This document shows positions 46,294-55,747 of a stretch of DNA of 64,000 bases, one piece after another. How positions within the stretch are numbered: the stretch's first letter is position 1; each line of letters opens with the position of its first letter. The notes under the pieces were generated by a model. The model saw nothing but the letters and a program-made list of their open reading frames with translations. It made no database searches and was not told where the DNA came from. The DNA comes from Woeseiaceae bacterium (lineage in GTDB: Bacteria; Pseudomonadota; Gammaproteobacteria; Steroidobacterales; Woeseiaceae), in the NCBI GenBank assembly GCA_028227395.1, contig JAOIZZ010000006.1, positions 34,488 to 98,487 on the forward strand. Reading direction: 5' to 3'. The translations under genes and the position numbers were made by a program.

Positions 46294-47118
46294 ATGACCA
46301 CTAGAATAGATTTTCGTCAATTTCTAAAAATAGCTATTTATAGTTTATTACTTGTTAATTTCATCCTTTATATAATTGATGATATAAGGATTGCATCATA
46401 TACGATGAGAAATGGTGGCTCATTTCTCGAGTGGACGCGTGCGTTTGCTACCACAATAGATGAATCTGCGTGGCTAATTTTACTTTTTCTATTTGAGTTA
46501 GAAACTTATCTTCTCTCTGATCAAACTCTTAATCGACCCACATTTAATAGAATAATGTATACAATCAGAATATTCTGCTATGTATTTCTAATTCACTCAA
46601 TCTATGCTTTTAGTGTGATTTATATCGATTTATTAAAGGTTGAGTTAATTCCAGACGTAGCTAATTTATGTCAATTGGTGCCGATGGATATCTCCTTTGT
46701 AAGGAATTTATCTTATACAGAAATTGATTTAAAAAATTGCTTATCACTTTCATCGGATCAGGTTTTTTATTTTACGGAACCTGCTTTGGTCGTATCAGAT
46801 ATCAGTGGCTTAAGATTAGAAAAAAATCTAGCATTAGTCGATATACTAGAAGTCCTTGTGTGGCTCCTTATATTGTCGACCATTGAGATTATGGTTTGGT
46901 TGCAAGATCAATCAATTACGAGAGGATCAATGATATCCTTTATGCGAGGTGCAAAATATATACTTTATGGATCATTGTGGTCGATAGCAGCATATTGGAC
47001 ATATCTTGGTCATTATTATTTTGCTTGGGATGAGACCCTCTGGATTGTTGGATTTATTTCAATAGAAATGAATGTGTCTGACTGGAGGAAGGAGATCGAA
47101 GAAGGTAATCAAAGTTGA
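46294..47118 (+). CDS. Multi-pass membrane protein of unknown function
   Basis: A 274-residue protein with about five or six hydrophobic segments (for example IAIYSLLLVNFILYIIDDI and LEVLVWLLILSTIEIMVWL). A 90-residue non-membrane stretch lies in the middle, with two cysteines (ANLCQLVP, DLKNCLSL) that could form an exoplasmic disulfide. No family recognised. It follows the GcvT-like gene by 21 bases and precedes the cupin, so it is probably in the same operon. Confidence 0.62.
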   Translation: MTTRIDFRQFLKIAIYSLLLVNFILYIIDDIRIASYTMRNGGSFLEWTRAFATTIDESAWLILLFLFELETYLLSDQTLNRPTFNRIMYTIRIFCYVFLIHSIYAFSVIYIDLLKVELIPDVANLCQLVPMDISFVRNLSYTEIDLKNCLSLSSDQVFYFTEPALVVSDISGLRLEKNLALVDILEVLVWLLILSTIEIMVWLQDQSITRGSMISFMRGAKYILYGSLWSIAAYWTYLGHYYFAWDETLWIVGFISIEMNVSDWRKEIEEGNQS

Positions 47119-47164
47119 CAAAATTAAAGAGTACTTCAATTGATTAATTTAAAGGAGAGTTTAA

Positions 47165-47509
47165 ATGCCAGAAATAAAAGTTCAGCATCAATGTGCGTCT
47201 AAGAGTGATTTGGTTCTAACAGAAACATTCGGTGAAGCCATTGGGCCTATGCCAAAGCAAACAGATAGTGGTTTCTTTGAGGAAGGAAATCTAATCTCAG
47301 GAACTTGGGAATGTGAACCAGGTAAATTAGAATTGGCGCTTGAAGTGACTGAGTTTTGTCATATATTAGAGGGGCACTGGATTCTGACTTCAGAATCTGG
47401 TCAAGTTACGGAAGTAAAAGCAGGGGATAGTTTTGTTTTTCCTAATGGATGGAAAGGTACTGCTGAAGTGAAAGAAAAGTTGAGAAAAGTTTATATGATG
47501 ATTCTCTAA
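47165..47509 (+). CDS. Small cupin protein, cupin_3 (EutQ/ureidoglycine aminohydrolase-like)
   Basis: A 114-residue single-domain cupin. The two motifs are GTWECEPGKLELALEVTEFCHILEG and GDSFVFPNGWKGT, shown here only as landmarks around residues 45-100. The group often has an E-x-x-H type metal site; here ALEVTEFCHIL provides E and H. Such cupins occur in amine or sarcosine loci. A GGAGAG site precedes the ATG. The exact substrate is unknown. Confidence 0.78.
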   Translation: MPEIKVQHQCASKSDLVLTETFGEAIGPMPKQTDSGFFEEGNLISGTWECEPGKLELALEVTEFCHILEGHWILTSESGQVTEVKAGDSFVFPNGWKGTAEVKEKLRKVYMMIL

Positions 47510-47538
47510 TTAGAGTATATTTTTTATAAGGGTTAGTT

Positions 47539-48828
47539 TTACTGATGAATCTGTTTATAAATGACACCACCCTTCATTACAAAATGTACTTTCTCCATAA
47601 GACGAATATTTTCTAGAGGATTGCCTTGTATAGCAATAACATCAGCGATTTTACCTTTAGTAAGACTACCGTGAGTTTCTGCCAAACCAAGAAAATCGGC
47701 AGCAATACTGGTCGCTGACTGTATTGCTTCCATTTCTGGCATACCAGCTTTTACCATAAGAGCAAACTCTTGAGCATTATCTCCATGTGCTGATACACCT
47801 GTATCTGTTCCAAAAACGATGGGTACACCAAATTCATAAGCCTCAGTGAAAGTATTGATTGCTACAGGACCTATTTCTGCTGCTTTTGGACGTACTAGAT
47901 CTGGAAAAAATCCATCAATTTTTGCCTTTTCTGCAACCCAACTTCCTGCTAAAAGTGTGGGTACAAAAAAAGTTCCACGCTGTTTCATGAGAAGCATAAT
48001 TTCACGATTCATATACGTGCCATGCTCAATTGAGGCAACTCCAGCCATGACGGCACGTTTCATTCCTTCGGTCCCATGTGCATGTGCAGCAACCCGCAAT
48101 CCATAATCTTTTGCAGTTTTTACAATCGTATTTAACTCAGCATCTGTAAACTGGGGATTTTGACCACTTTTTGCAACACTCAATACCCCACCTGTAGCTG
48201 TTATTTTGATCCAATCAGCGCCGTCTTTATAGCGTTGTCTGACTGCTTTTCTAGCATCATCTTCTCCATTAACGATGCCATCTTTTGCATTTTGATTACC
48301 CGTTATTATTTTTGCCCAGCCATTCGTTGAATCTCCATGCCCACCTGTGGAGCTTAGCGTTTTTCCTGCACTAAGAATTAATGGACCAGGCACTACCTGA
48401 TTATTGATAGCTTTTCTCAGAGCGATAGTGACATTGTAAGAATCTCCGAGATTTCTAACCACAGTAAAACCTGCCTCAAGAGTTTTTTTTGCATACATAG
48501 AGGCATTTAACGCATAGTCTGCTTCATTTAAAACAAAACGTTGAAGTTGACTTTTAGCATTATACTCACCAGTTAAGTGGACATGGGTATCCATTAACCC
48601 TGGCATAACCGTACTTTCTTTAAGATTAATCACGGTATCTCCATCAGTCGGTATTGAGAATCCTGGTGCTATCTTGCTGATGGTATTTCCATTAATATGG
48701 ATAGTCATATTAGGTTGTATCTGGTTAGAAATACCATCAATAATATTTCCAGCATAGACCAAAGTATCGGCATTAGGACTGTTATTAATAAAAGCAATTC
48801 CAATGAGACATGTAATTATTTTTTTCAT
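47539..48828 (-). CDS. Secreted amidohydrolase, Xaa-Pro dipeptidase-like group
   Basis: A 429-residue metal-dependent hydrolase with a signal peptide (residues 1-20). Metal site: DTHVHLTGEY (HxH), WIKITATGG (carboxylated lysine candidate), AAHAHG, SIEHGTYM and FGTDTGV. This is the binuclear amidohydrolase pattern seen in Xaa-Arg/Pro dipeptidases. It is different from the amidohydrolase at 26933 and only distantly related. It is convergent with the cupin gene. Confidence 0.85.
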   Translation of the reverse strand: MKKIITCLIGIAFINNSPNADTLVYAGNIIDGISNQIQPNMTIHINGNTISKIAPGFSIPTDGDTVINLKESTVMPGLMDTHVHLTGEYNAKSQLQRFVLNEADYALNASMYAKKTLEAGFTVVRNLGDSYNVTIALRKAINNQVVPGPLILSAGKTLSSTGGHGDSTNGWAKIITGNQNAKDGIVNGEDDARKAVRQRYKDGADWIKITATGGVLSVAKSGQNPQFTDAELNTIVKTAKDYGLRVAAHAHGTEGMKRAVMAGVASIEHGTYMNREIMLLMKQRGTFFVPTLLAGSWVAEKAKIDGFFPDLVRPKAAEIGPVAINTFTEAYEFGVPIVFGTDTGVSAHGDNAQEFALMVKAGMPEMEAIQSATSIAADFLGLAETHGSLTKGKIADVIAIQGNPLENIRLMEKVHFVMKGGVIYKQIHQ

Positions 48829-48929
48829 AGTGTAAATTCCTAGATAGAAAATTAATTATAAGTAATTTAATAATTGTTATTAACCTAGCATGAGAAGTGT
48901 AAAAAATCATAAAATAAAAGGGGTAATTA

Positions 48930-50309
48930 ATGTCATCAAGCTCTTCAGTTACACAAGAACAATGGTCATCACGTTATGGGTTTTTGTTAGCCTCTGTAGG
49001 TTTTGCTGTTGGCTTGGGAAATATATGGCGTTTTCCCTATGTGACTGGTCAAAATGGAGGCAGTGCATTTTTATTCATTTATTTAGCAGCAGCATTAATT
49101 ATAGGGTTGCCATTACTCATTACAGAATTATCTATCGGTAGACGAGGTAAGAGTAGTGCGCCTGGAAGTATTGTGAATGTAGCCGAAGCAAGTGGAGCAT
49201 CTCGTTCGTGGGGGTTAGTTGGAAGTCTTGGGGTATTTTGTGCATTCATCATTCTGTCTTATTACAGCGTAATGTCAGGATGGACTTTAGATTATTTCTT
49301 TCGTGCTGCTTCAGGATCACTAGAAGGCATTACAGCCAATGAATCCATGAAGATGTTCAGTGCATTAAATAATAATCCATGGAAATTATTATTTTGGAAT
49401 ACCATCATTTATTTACTAGTTATTTTTGTGGTTCGTCAAGGGGTACAAGCAGGAATTGAAAGAGCAGTAAAAGTACTTATGCCTGCTCTATTTGTTATTC
49501 TCGTCGTCATGATGATTTACAGCGCTATTGCAGGAGATTTGATAGCCGCTACGCGTTTTTTGTTAGAGCCTGATTTCTCAAAGGTGACATCTAGTATGAT
49601 TATGCAGGCTGTTGGCCAAGCCTTCTTTTCTATAGGAATAGGTTGGGGAACACTGATTGTATTTGGCTCATATTTACCTGATGATGTTTCAATACCAAGA
49701 TCAGCGGTGATTCTTATCTTTGCCGATACATTTGTGGCCTTACTGGCTGGTTTTGCAATATTTCCTTTGGTATTTGGCTATGGATTAACCCCAACAAGTG
49801 GTGCGGGTTTGGCCTTTGAAACACTTCCTTTGGCTTTTGGTCAAATGCCAGGTGGAGCATTTTTTGGTGCCTTATTTTTCTTATTACTCATTACTGCTTC
49901 TTTATCCTCTTGTATCGGTATTGCTGAAAGTGTGGTGTCTTGGGTCAGCGATAAATGGAATATTGAACGAAAAAAAGGCATTTTATTAACCGCATCAATG
50001 GCATGGTTTTTGGGAATATTCTCAATTTTATCTTTTGGAAGGTGGTCAGATTTTTATCCATTAGAATTTATTCCGCTATTTGCAGGTAAAACAATTTTTT
50101 ATTCGCTGGATTTCTTAGCAGCTAATATTTTATTGCTTATTGGTAGTATGCTAGTAGCAGTATTTTTTGGCTGGTTTACTACTAAAAAAATCAAAGAAAT
50201 TGAGATAGGTATTGAGAGTCCTAAATGGTTTGATTTTTGGCATTTTATGATTCGCTTTATTGTTCCATTAGTCTTATTTATAATATTAGTAATGGCTTTT
50301 GTGGAATAA
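48930..50309 (+). CDS. Neurotransmitter:sodium symporter (NSS family)
   Basis: A 459-residue, 11-12-helix transporter related to LeuT/MhsT. TM1 has SVGFAVGLGNIWRFPY followed by NGGSAFLF, the family hallmark including the sodium and substrate sites. An AAGGGG site precedes the ATG. NSS proteins import amino acids or betaine-like compounds with sodium. Only six bases separate it from a DadA-like gene, which indicates uptake and oxidation of the same amino compound. Confidence 0.9.
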   Translation: MSSSSSVTQEQWSSRYGFLLASVGFAVGLGNIWRFPYVTGQNGGSAFLFIYLAAALIIGLPLLITELSIGRRGKSSAPGSIVNVAEASGASRSWGLVGSLGVFCAFIILSYYSVMSGWTLDYFFRAASGSLEGITANESMKMFSALNNNPWKLLFWNTIIYLLVIFVVRQGVQAGIERAVKVLMPALFVILVVMMIYSAIAGDLIAATRFLLEPDFSKVTSSMIMQAVGQAFFSIGIGWGTLIVFGSYLPDDVSIPRSAVILIFADTFVALLAGFAIFPLVFGYGLTPTSGAGLAFETLPLAFGQMPGGAFFGALFFLLLITASLSSCIGIAESVVSWVSDKWNIERKKGILLTASMAWFLGIFSILSFGRWSDFYPLEFIPLFAGKTIFYSLDFLAANILLLIGSMLVAVFFGWFTTKKIKEIEIGIESPKWFDFWHFMIRFIVPLVLFIILVMAFVE

Positions 50310-50315
50310 GATAAT

Positions 50316-51593
50316 ATGACAAATTTAGTTATTGGTGCTGGACTGGTCGGTATCACCAGCGCTTATGAATTACTAAAAAGAGGTCAATCTGTGACTTTAT
50401 TGGAGCAACAGGAGGGGCCAGCTCTAGGTGCTAGCTTTGCGAATGCAGGTATGCTCACACCATCTATGTCTGATCCCTGGAATAGTCCCGGAGTATACAA
50501 ATATTTAGCAAAGTCGCTCTTTAATCCGAGCTCATCGATGCGTCTTAAATTGAACGCCATTCCTTCATTGATGGGTTGGGGTGCAAAGTTTCTTCGCTAC
50601 TCATCAGAACCATATTTTAATGCTGCTCTTAAAGATAATTTTAATCTAACAACTTATTCACTAAGAAAGACTCAAGAAATTGCTGATAAATATGATCTTC
50701 AATATTGTCGTAAATCTAAGGGCACTTTAAGTATTTTTAATACACCTGAGGATTTTTCTGTTAAAGAGGGCCTCTATAATAAATTGAGTAAATTAGGTCT
50801 AAAGTGTTCAATTTTGAATCCAGATGAAATAATTTCTCTGGTACCCTCATTGGCATCAATTCGATCACAATTACACAAAGGGATTCATTATCATCAAGAT
50901 GAATCAGGCGATGCGCATCTTTTTTGTAAAGCCCTCCTAGCAAAATATCTTGAGGCAGGGGGGCAAATACAATATGGAGTTTCTGTTAAGTCATTGGCTA
51001 TCTCAAATAATAAAATTACTGGCGTAAATACTGAGTCTGAATTTATACCTGCAAAGCGTTTAGTGGTAGCGTGTGGTGCTAATAGCCCAAGTATTTTGAA
51101 ATCTGTAAATATTAATTTAGATGTTAAGCCCGCAAAAGGATACTCACTGACGATAAATGTCGATGGAGTGTCTGGTTTGCCGTCCTTGCCAGTATTGAAT
51201 GACGCCATGAATGTTGTGGTTACACCGCTTGGAAATCGTTTGCGATTAGTGGGGACTGCAGAGTTTGCAGGATTTGATCTCTCCATTGATAAGAAGAGGA
51301 TGGCAGCTCTTTTTGAAATGTTTGAATACATATATCCAGAGATTGCTTCTCAAGTTGACCAGAATTCTGCCATACCTTGGGCTGGTCTGAGGCCTATGAG
51401 TTGTGATGGTAAACCTTTTATTGGAGCTTCAAAGATAAAGGGTCTGTATATCAATAGTGGTCAAGGTCCTTTGGGATGGACATTGGCAATGGGCTCGGCA
51501 AATCTAATTGCTGATATTATGCTCAGCGCTCCTACTGAGATAGATGCTAAGCCATTTTCGATGATAAGAGCCGATAGGAATATATCTGTTTAA
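50316..51593 (+). CDS. D-amino-acid dehydrogenase-like flavoprotein (DadA family)
   Basis: A 425-residue FAD oxidoreductase of the DAO fold. The N-terminus is LVIGAGLVGITSAYELLKRG followed by EGPALGASFANAGM, and the C-terminus has INSGQGPLGWTLAMGSA with WAGLRPMSCDGKP. DadA-type enzymes oxidise D-amino acids to keto acids and pass electrons to quinone. The order of domains is normal here, unlike in the gene at 56746. It is coupled to the NSS importer. Confidence 0.86.
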   Translation: MTNLVIGAGLVGITSAYELLKRGQSVTLLEQQEGPALGASFANAGMLTPSMSDPWNSPGVYKYLAKSLFNPSSSMRLKLNAIPSLMGWGAKFLRYSSEPYFNAALKDNFNLTTYSLRKTQEIADKYDLQYCRKSKGTLSIFNTPEDFSVKEGLYNKLSKLGLKCSILNPDEIISLVPSLASIRSQLHKGIHYHQDESGDAHLFCKALLAKYLEAGGQIQYGVSVKSLAISNNKITGVNTESEFIPAKRLVVACGANSPSILKSVNINLDVKPAKGYSLTINVDGVSGLPSLPVLNDAMNVVVTPLGNRLRLVGTAEFAGFDLSIDKKRMAALFEMFEYIYPEIASQVDQNSAIPWAGLRPMSCDGKPFIGASKIKGLYINSGQGPLGWTLAMGSANLIADIMLSAPTEIDAKPFSMIRADRNISV

Positions 51594-51594
51594 A

Positions 51595-52878
51595 CTATTT
51601 TGTTACTTTTGTTTTCCATAATGATGCGGCTAAGATAAGTGAAATTATAGAAGAGCCAATCCAAAAAAGTATTACCGCATCAAAATTGTATATCCGCTCA
51701 TCTTGTATCATCTTAATATTATTACTGATTAATGCAGCACTAATATTTTCTTGTATTGCTGCACCTAGGTAACTAAATATCCCCACAAATCCCATCGCTG
51801 CCCCAGTAGCTCCTTTTGGGGCAATATCAACAGCGAATAAACCACCCAGAGATGCCATTAAGCCACTGAGAGTGAAACCATAACAAGCAAAAGCTATTAA
51901 TTGTATCCACTCATCACTAGGACCATAAAAGATTAATAATAATGCACCTATTTCGATTATGGCAAAAATTAAATTAGCTGGTGGGCGTCTAGCATTAAAG
52001 AAATTATCAGAGATAAAACCATAGGCAATTGAGCCAAAAATTCCAGCAAAGGTGTTTATACTGAGAAAAAATGCAGCTTCGGTTAAAGAATATCCACGTG
52101 CTTCTTGAAGGTATAATATTCCCCAGCTGTTAATTGCATATCGAGTGATGTACATCATGGCACTAGCCAAGGCAACCACCCAAATTGCTTTTATACCAAA
52201 CATAACTTTTTGGGTTGCCCAAGTGGGACTTTCGTTGGTTTCTCTTACATCTTCATTTTTCCATACATTAATTGGAGGAAGACCCAAGGTTGAAGGCTTA
52301 TCCTTGAGAAACGAAAAAGCCCATGCAGCAACAGCAATACATAGAATTCCTGGTGTAATAAAGCCCCACTGCCAACCATAAGCTGCAACAATCGCAGCTA
52401 TGATATAAAAGGTAAAGCCTTCACCAATTGAATGTGAAGCATTCCATATACCATAACAACGACCTCTTTCCCTATAACTAAACCAATTAGTAATAGATAC
52501 CACTGATGTGGGTGCCGCCATTCCTTGAAAAAAACCATTCAATAACCAGAGTAGGGTTGCCACCCATAAATATGTAGTAATGCCCATCATAATATTGATT
52601 AATGCGGCTAAAAATATACTCAACGAAAAGAATACACGTGGAGAAATATAATCTGCGAGGAAACCATTAATAAATTTTCCGCAGGCATAGCCATAAAATA
52701 ACGCGGCCCCTATCATACCCAGTTCATCTATCGTGAAGATGCCAGCATCAATTAATGGTTTTTTTACGATGGAAAGACCTAATCTGCAAGTATAAATAAA
52801 GCCATACCCAAGCGTAATTGCTAGTAGAACCCTGATTCGATGTTTTTGGTAAAGAAGATCTATATCTTTTATAGTCAT
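51595..52878 (-). CDS. MFS transporter, organophosphate:phosphate antiporter (OPA) family
   Basis: A 427-residue 12-helix transporter. The N-terminus (HRIRVLLAITLGYGFIYTCR) and KPLIDAGIFTIDELGMIGAAL, FINGFLADYISPR match the GlpT/UhpT/UhpC group, whose conserved arginines bind phosphate. It could carry a glycerol- or sugar-phosphate, or act as a sensor like UhpC. No partner kinase is nearby. It is divergent from fabA. Confidence 0.83.
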   Translation of the reverse strand: MTIKDIDLLYQKHRIRVLLAITLGYGFIYTCRLGLSIVKKPLIDAGIFTIDELGMIGAALFYGYACGKFINGFLADYISPRVFFSLSIFLAALINIMMGITTYLWVATLLWLLNGFFQGMAAPTSVVSITNWFSYRERGRCYGIWNASHSIGEGFTFYIIAAIVAAYGWQWGFITPGILCIAVAAWAFSFLKDKPSTLGLPPINVWKNEDVRETNESPTWATQKVMFGIKAIWVVALASAMMYITRYAINSWGILYLQEARGYSLTEAAFFLSINTFAGIFGSIAYGFISDNFFNARRPPANLIFAIIEIGALLLIFYGPSDEWIQLIAFACYGFTLSGLMASLGGLFAVDIAPKGATGAAMGFVGIFSYLGAAIQENISAALISNNIKMIQDERIYNFDAVILFWIGSSIISLILAASLWKTKVTK

Positions 52879-52925
52879 GGCGTCATCTTTAAGTAATCAT
52901 TATCATTATATTTGAGCATCTATAA

Positions 52926-52940
52926 GTAATACTATATTAC
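52926..52940. promoter_or_regulatory. 6-bp inverted repeat upstream of fabA
   Basis: GTAATA and TATTAC flank a three-base spacer, ending six bases before the -10 box at 52947. It lies over the -35 region of the presumed fabA promoter, where a FabR-like activator or repressor could act. It does not match the E. coli FabR/FadR sites that I know. Confidence 0.4.
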
Positions 52941-52943
52941 AGC

Positions 52944-52952
52944 TGATATAAT
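52944..52952 (+). promoter_or_regulatory. Extended -10 promoter element for fabA
   Basis: TGATATAAT is an extended -10 (TGnTATAAT) on the plus strand. It has no good -35 box, as is usual for extended -10 promoters. It lies about 138 bases before the fabA start in the divergent gap with the OPA transporter, which would leave a long leader. Confidence 0.5.
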
Positions 52953-53089
52953 AGAATACTCTGAATTTTTTAAGATATATTGATCAATATTCGATAAAAT
53001 ACATTAATAGTTATAATTTTTTTTAATAATACAATGCAAATAATATCGATCACTGCCAATTTGATATGACATTGCAAAATAGGAACTCA

Positions 53090-53617
53090 ATGCAATTACC
53101 AGCCGATAGAAAAAACGCATATAGTTATGAGGAACTTCTTAGTTGTGCCAATGGGACGTTATTCAAACCAGAGAGTGGCAGATTACCTCTACCAGATATG
53201 CTGATGACGGATAGGATTAATCTTATTTCAGAGGCGGGCGGTAAATATGATAAAGGAGTCATCCAGGCGGAATTAGATATAAATCCTGATATGTGGTTTT
53301 TTAAATGTCATTTCGCTGGCGACCCAGTTATGCCTGGTTGCCTGGGCTTAGATGCATTATGGCAATTAGTAGGTTTTCATCTCGTTTGGTTAGGTTTCGA
53401 AGGCCGTGGACGTGCTTTGGGTGTAAATAAAGTAAGATTTACTGGGCAAGTATTACCAACTTCGAAATTGGTAACTTTCAAACTCGACTTTAAACGCTTT
53501 ATCACTCGTAAGCTTGTATTGGCGATTGCGGATGGTTCAGTTTTGGTGGATGGAAGGAAGATATATGAGGCTGAGGACTTACGTGTGGGTTTATTTACAT
53601 CAACTGAGAATTTTTAA
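53090..53617 (+). CDS. fabA: 3-hydroxydecanoyl-ACP dehydratase/isomerase
   Basis: A 175-residue hot-dog-fold enzyme aligning along its length with E. coli FabA. The catalytic His and Asp are in the block [20 protein letters not shown], and the C-terminus is DLRVGLF. The start at 53090 has AGGA five bases upstream and gives the usual length; the ATG at 53066 has none. It makes the cis double bond for unsaturated fatty acids together with FabB, the next gene (nine bases away). Confidence 0.95.
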   Translation: MQLPADRKNAYSYEELLSCANGTLFKPESGRLPLPDMLMTDRINLISEAGGKYDKGVIQAELDINPDMWFFKCHFAGDPVMPGCLGLDALWQLVGFHLVWLGFEGRGRALGVNKVRFTGQVLPTSKLVTFKLDFKRFITRKLVLAIADGSVLVDGRKIYEAEDLRVGLFTSTENF

Positions 53618-53626
53618 GGATTAATT

Positions 53627-54841
53627 ATGAGGCGAGTGGTAATTTCTGGTCTTGGAGTGGTTTCATGTTTAGGGAACTCAAAAGCCGAGGTACTCAATTC
53701 TATTAGAACTGGTCGCTCGGGTATTACGTTTAATGAAGCTTATAAAGGGAGCGGCATGCGTAGTCATGTTTCTGGCAGCATTGATCTTGATATCAATGAA
53801 CTGATTGATAGAAAAATTCGTCGATTTATGGGTGGTGCCGCAGCTTATGCATATCTGGCTATGCAGGAAGCAATTGATGATGCAGGACTTAATGATGATG
53901 AAGTTTCAAATCCGATGACTGGATTAATAGCTTCTTCTGGCGGTGCTTCAAGTGCCAATATTGTTGCTAGTTCAGACATAATGAGAACTAAAGGAGTTCG
54001 TAGAATAGGTCCTTATATGGTACCTAGAACAATGGGTAGCACTGTCTCAGCTTGTTTGGCAACACCATACAAAATAAAAGGTTTAAATTACTCTATCACA
54101 TCAGCTTGCGCTACCAGCGCTCATTGTATTGGTGCCGGTATGGAGCAAATACAAATGGGTAAACAAGATATTATATTTGCTGGAGGAGGAGAAGAAGAGG
54201 ACTCCAGTCTAGCGTGTTTATTTGATGCTATGGGTGCTCTTTCTACGAAATATAACGACAATCCAGAAATGGCATCAAGAGCTTATGATGCCAATCGAGA
54301 TGGTTTTGTGATCGCTGCTGGAGCTGGAATGTTAGTTCTTGAGGAATACGAACGCGCTAAAGCGCGGGGTGCAAATATATATGCAGAGCTGGTTGGTTAT
54401 GGTGCAACTTCAGATGGCTATGATATGGTAGCACCATCAGGTGAAGGTGCTAAACGCTGCATGGAGATAGCAAAAAGCACTATAGATGCTCCGATTGACT
54501 ATATTAATACTCATGGTACCAGCACACCGGTGGGAGACACCACCGAACTAAAAGCAATGCGTGAGACATTCGGTAGTAACATTCCATATTTTTCATCGAG
54601 TAAATCCATGTGTGGACATTCATTGGGTGCAACGGGTGCTCAAGAAGCAATCCATTGCCTCATGATGCTCGAAAATGACTTTATTGCTCCATCGATCAAT
54701 GTATTAGATTTAGACCCGGAGCTCGAAGGTATGCCCCTTATTACGAAACGCCTCGATAATGCTGGAATAAAAACAGCAATGAGTAATAGTTTTGGATTTG
54801 GCGGAACAAATGCAACTTTAGTTATGCAAAAGATAACCTAA
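53627..54841 (+). CDS. fabB: 3-oxoacyl-ACP synthase I
   Basis: A 404-residue thiolase-fold condensing enzyme. The active-site cysteine is in [11 protein letters not shown], the histidines in [11 protein letters not shown] and [12 protein letters not shown], and the lysine in SSSKSMCGH. It extends the unsaturated intermediate made by FabA. AAGGATTAATT precedes the ATG. The fabA-fabB adjacency is typical of many gammaproteobacteria and related groups. Confidence 0.95.
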   Translation: MRRVVISGLGVVSCLGNSKAEVLNSIRTGRSGITFNEAYKGSGMRSHVSGSIDLDINELIDRKIRRFMGGAAAYAYLAMQEAIDDAGLNDDEVSNPMTGLIASSGGASSANIVASSDIMRTKGVRRIGPYMVPRTMGSTVSACLATPYKIKGLNYSITSACATSAHCIGAGMEQIQMGKQDIIFAGGGEEEDSSLACLFDAMGALSTKYNDNPEMASRAYDANRDGFVIAAGAGMLVLEEYERAKARGANIYAELVGYGATSDGYDMVAPSGEGAKRCMEIAKSTIDAPIDYINTHGTSTPVGDTTELKAMRETFGSNIPYFSSSKSMCGHSLGATGAQEAIHCLMMLENDFIAPSINVLDLDPELEGMPLITKRLDNAGIKTAMSNSFGFGGTNATLVMQKIT

Positions 54842-54853
54842 CTTCTTGAGAAA

Positions 54854-55711
54854 ATGATGTCAATTGAACGTATTAAGAGTGATAAAGTTTTTGATGGCGC
54901 TGTTGAAGTTTATCGTCATACATCAAAAGTAAATAATTGTGATATGCAGTTTTCTATTTTTCGTCCTCAAAAGGAACAACAATCAACTGTCCCTATATTA
55001 ACTTGGTTATCTGGTTTGACCTGTAATGAGGACACCTTTATGTTTAAAGCAGGTGCATTAAAGTTGGCCTCAGAATTAGGCATTATGATTGTAACTCCAG
55101 ATACAAGCCCCCGTGGTAAAGATGTTCCTGATGATAAAGACGGAGCCTATGATTTCGGTCTAGGCGCAGGCTTTTATGTTAATGCAACACAAACTCCTTG
55201 GAATAATAACTATAATATGTATGATTACATTTCCAAAGAACTACCAAATATTATTTCTTCAAATTTTGATGCAAACCTTTCTCGGCATGGAATATTTGGT
55301 CATTCTATGGGAGGGCATGGCGCATTAACAATTGGCTTAAAGAATCCAGATATATATAGATCTATCTCCGCTTTTGCCCCCATTTGTAATCCAGTAAATT
55401 GCCCATGGGGAAAGAAGGCTTTTGGAAATTATTTGGGTGATGATCAATCTAGCTGGAATGCATATGATGCCTCAGAGATTGTTGCTTCAGGAGATTATAA
55501 ATCGAAACAAAATATAATTCGCATCGATCAGGGGCTTGATGATGAATTTTATGAACGTGAATTAAGCACCGATAAATTCGAACAAGTTTGTAAAGATAAT
55601 GAATTTTCGATTGATGTCCACCGTCACCCTGGGCATGGACATGGTTATTATTTTATTACCACTTTTATCGAAGATCATCTTAGGCATCATGCAAAATTTT
55701 TATGTAATTGA
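54854..55711 (+). CDS. fghA: S-formylglutathione hydrolase
   Basis: A 285-residue alpha/beta hydrolase of the esterase D family. The nucleophile elbow is GHSMGGHGALT, the WLSGLTCNEDTF block forms the oxyanion loop, and the catalytic histidine is in HPGHGHGYYFI. It hydrolyses S-formylglutathione in glutathione-dependent formaldehyde oxidation. The partner dehydrogenase is not in the window. Formaldehyde could come from the demethylation genes at 41912-46272. Start may be the first or second of two ATGs (54854 or 54857). Confidence 0.9.
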   Translation: MMSIERIKSDKVFDGAVEVYRHTSKVNNCDMQFSIFRPQKEQQSTVPILTWLSGLTCNEDTFMFKAGALKLASELGIMIVTPDTSPRGKDVPDDKDGAYDFGLGAGFYVNATQTPWNNNYNMYDYISKELPNIISSNFDANLSRHGIFGHSMGGHGALTIGLKNPDIYRSISAFAPICNPVNCPWGKKAFGNYLGDDQSSWNAYDASEIVASGDYKSKQNIIRIDQGLDDEFYERELSTDKFEQVCKDNEFSIDVHRHPGHGHGYYFITTFIEDHLRHHAKFLCN

Positions 55712-55747
55712 AGTTTTATATGAGTTCATCATAGTTTGACATTATCA

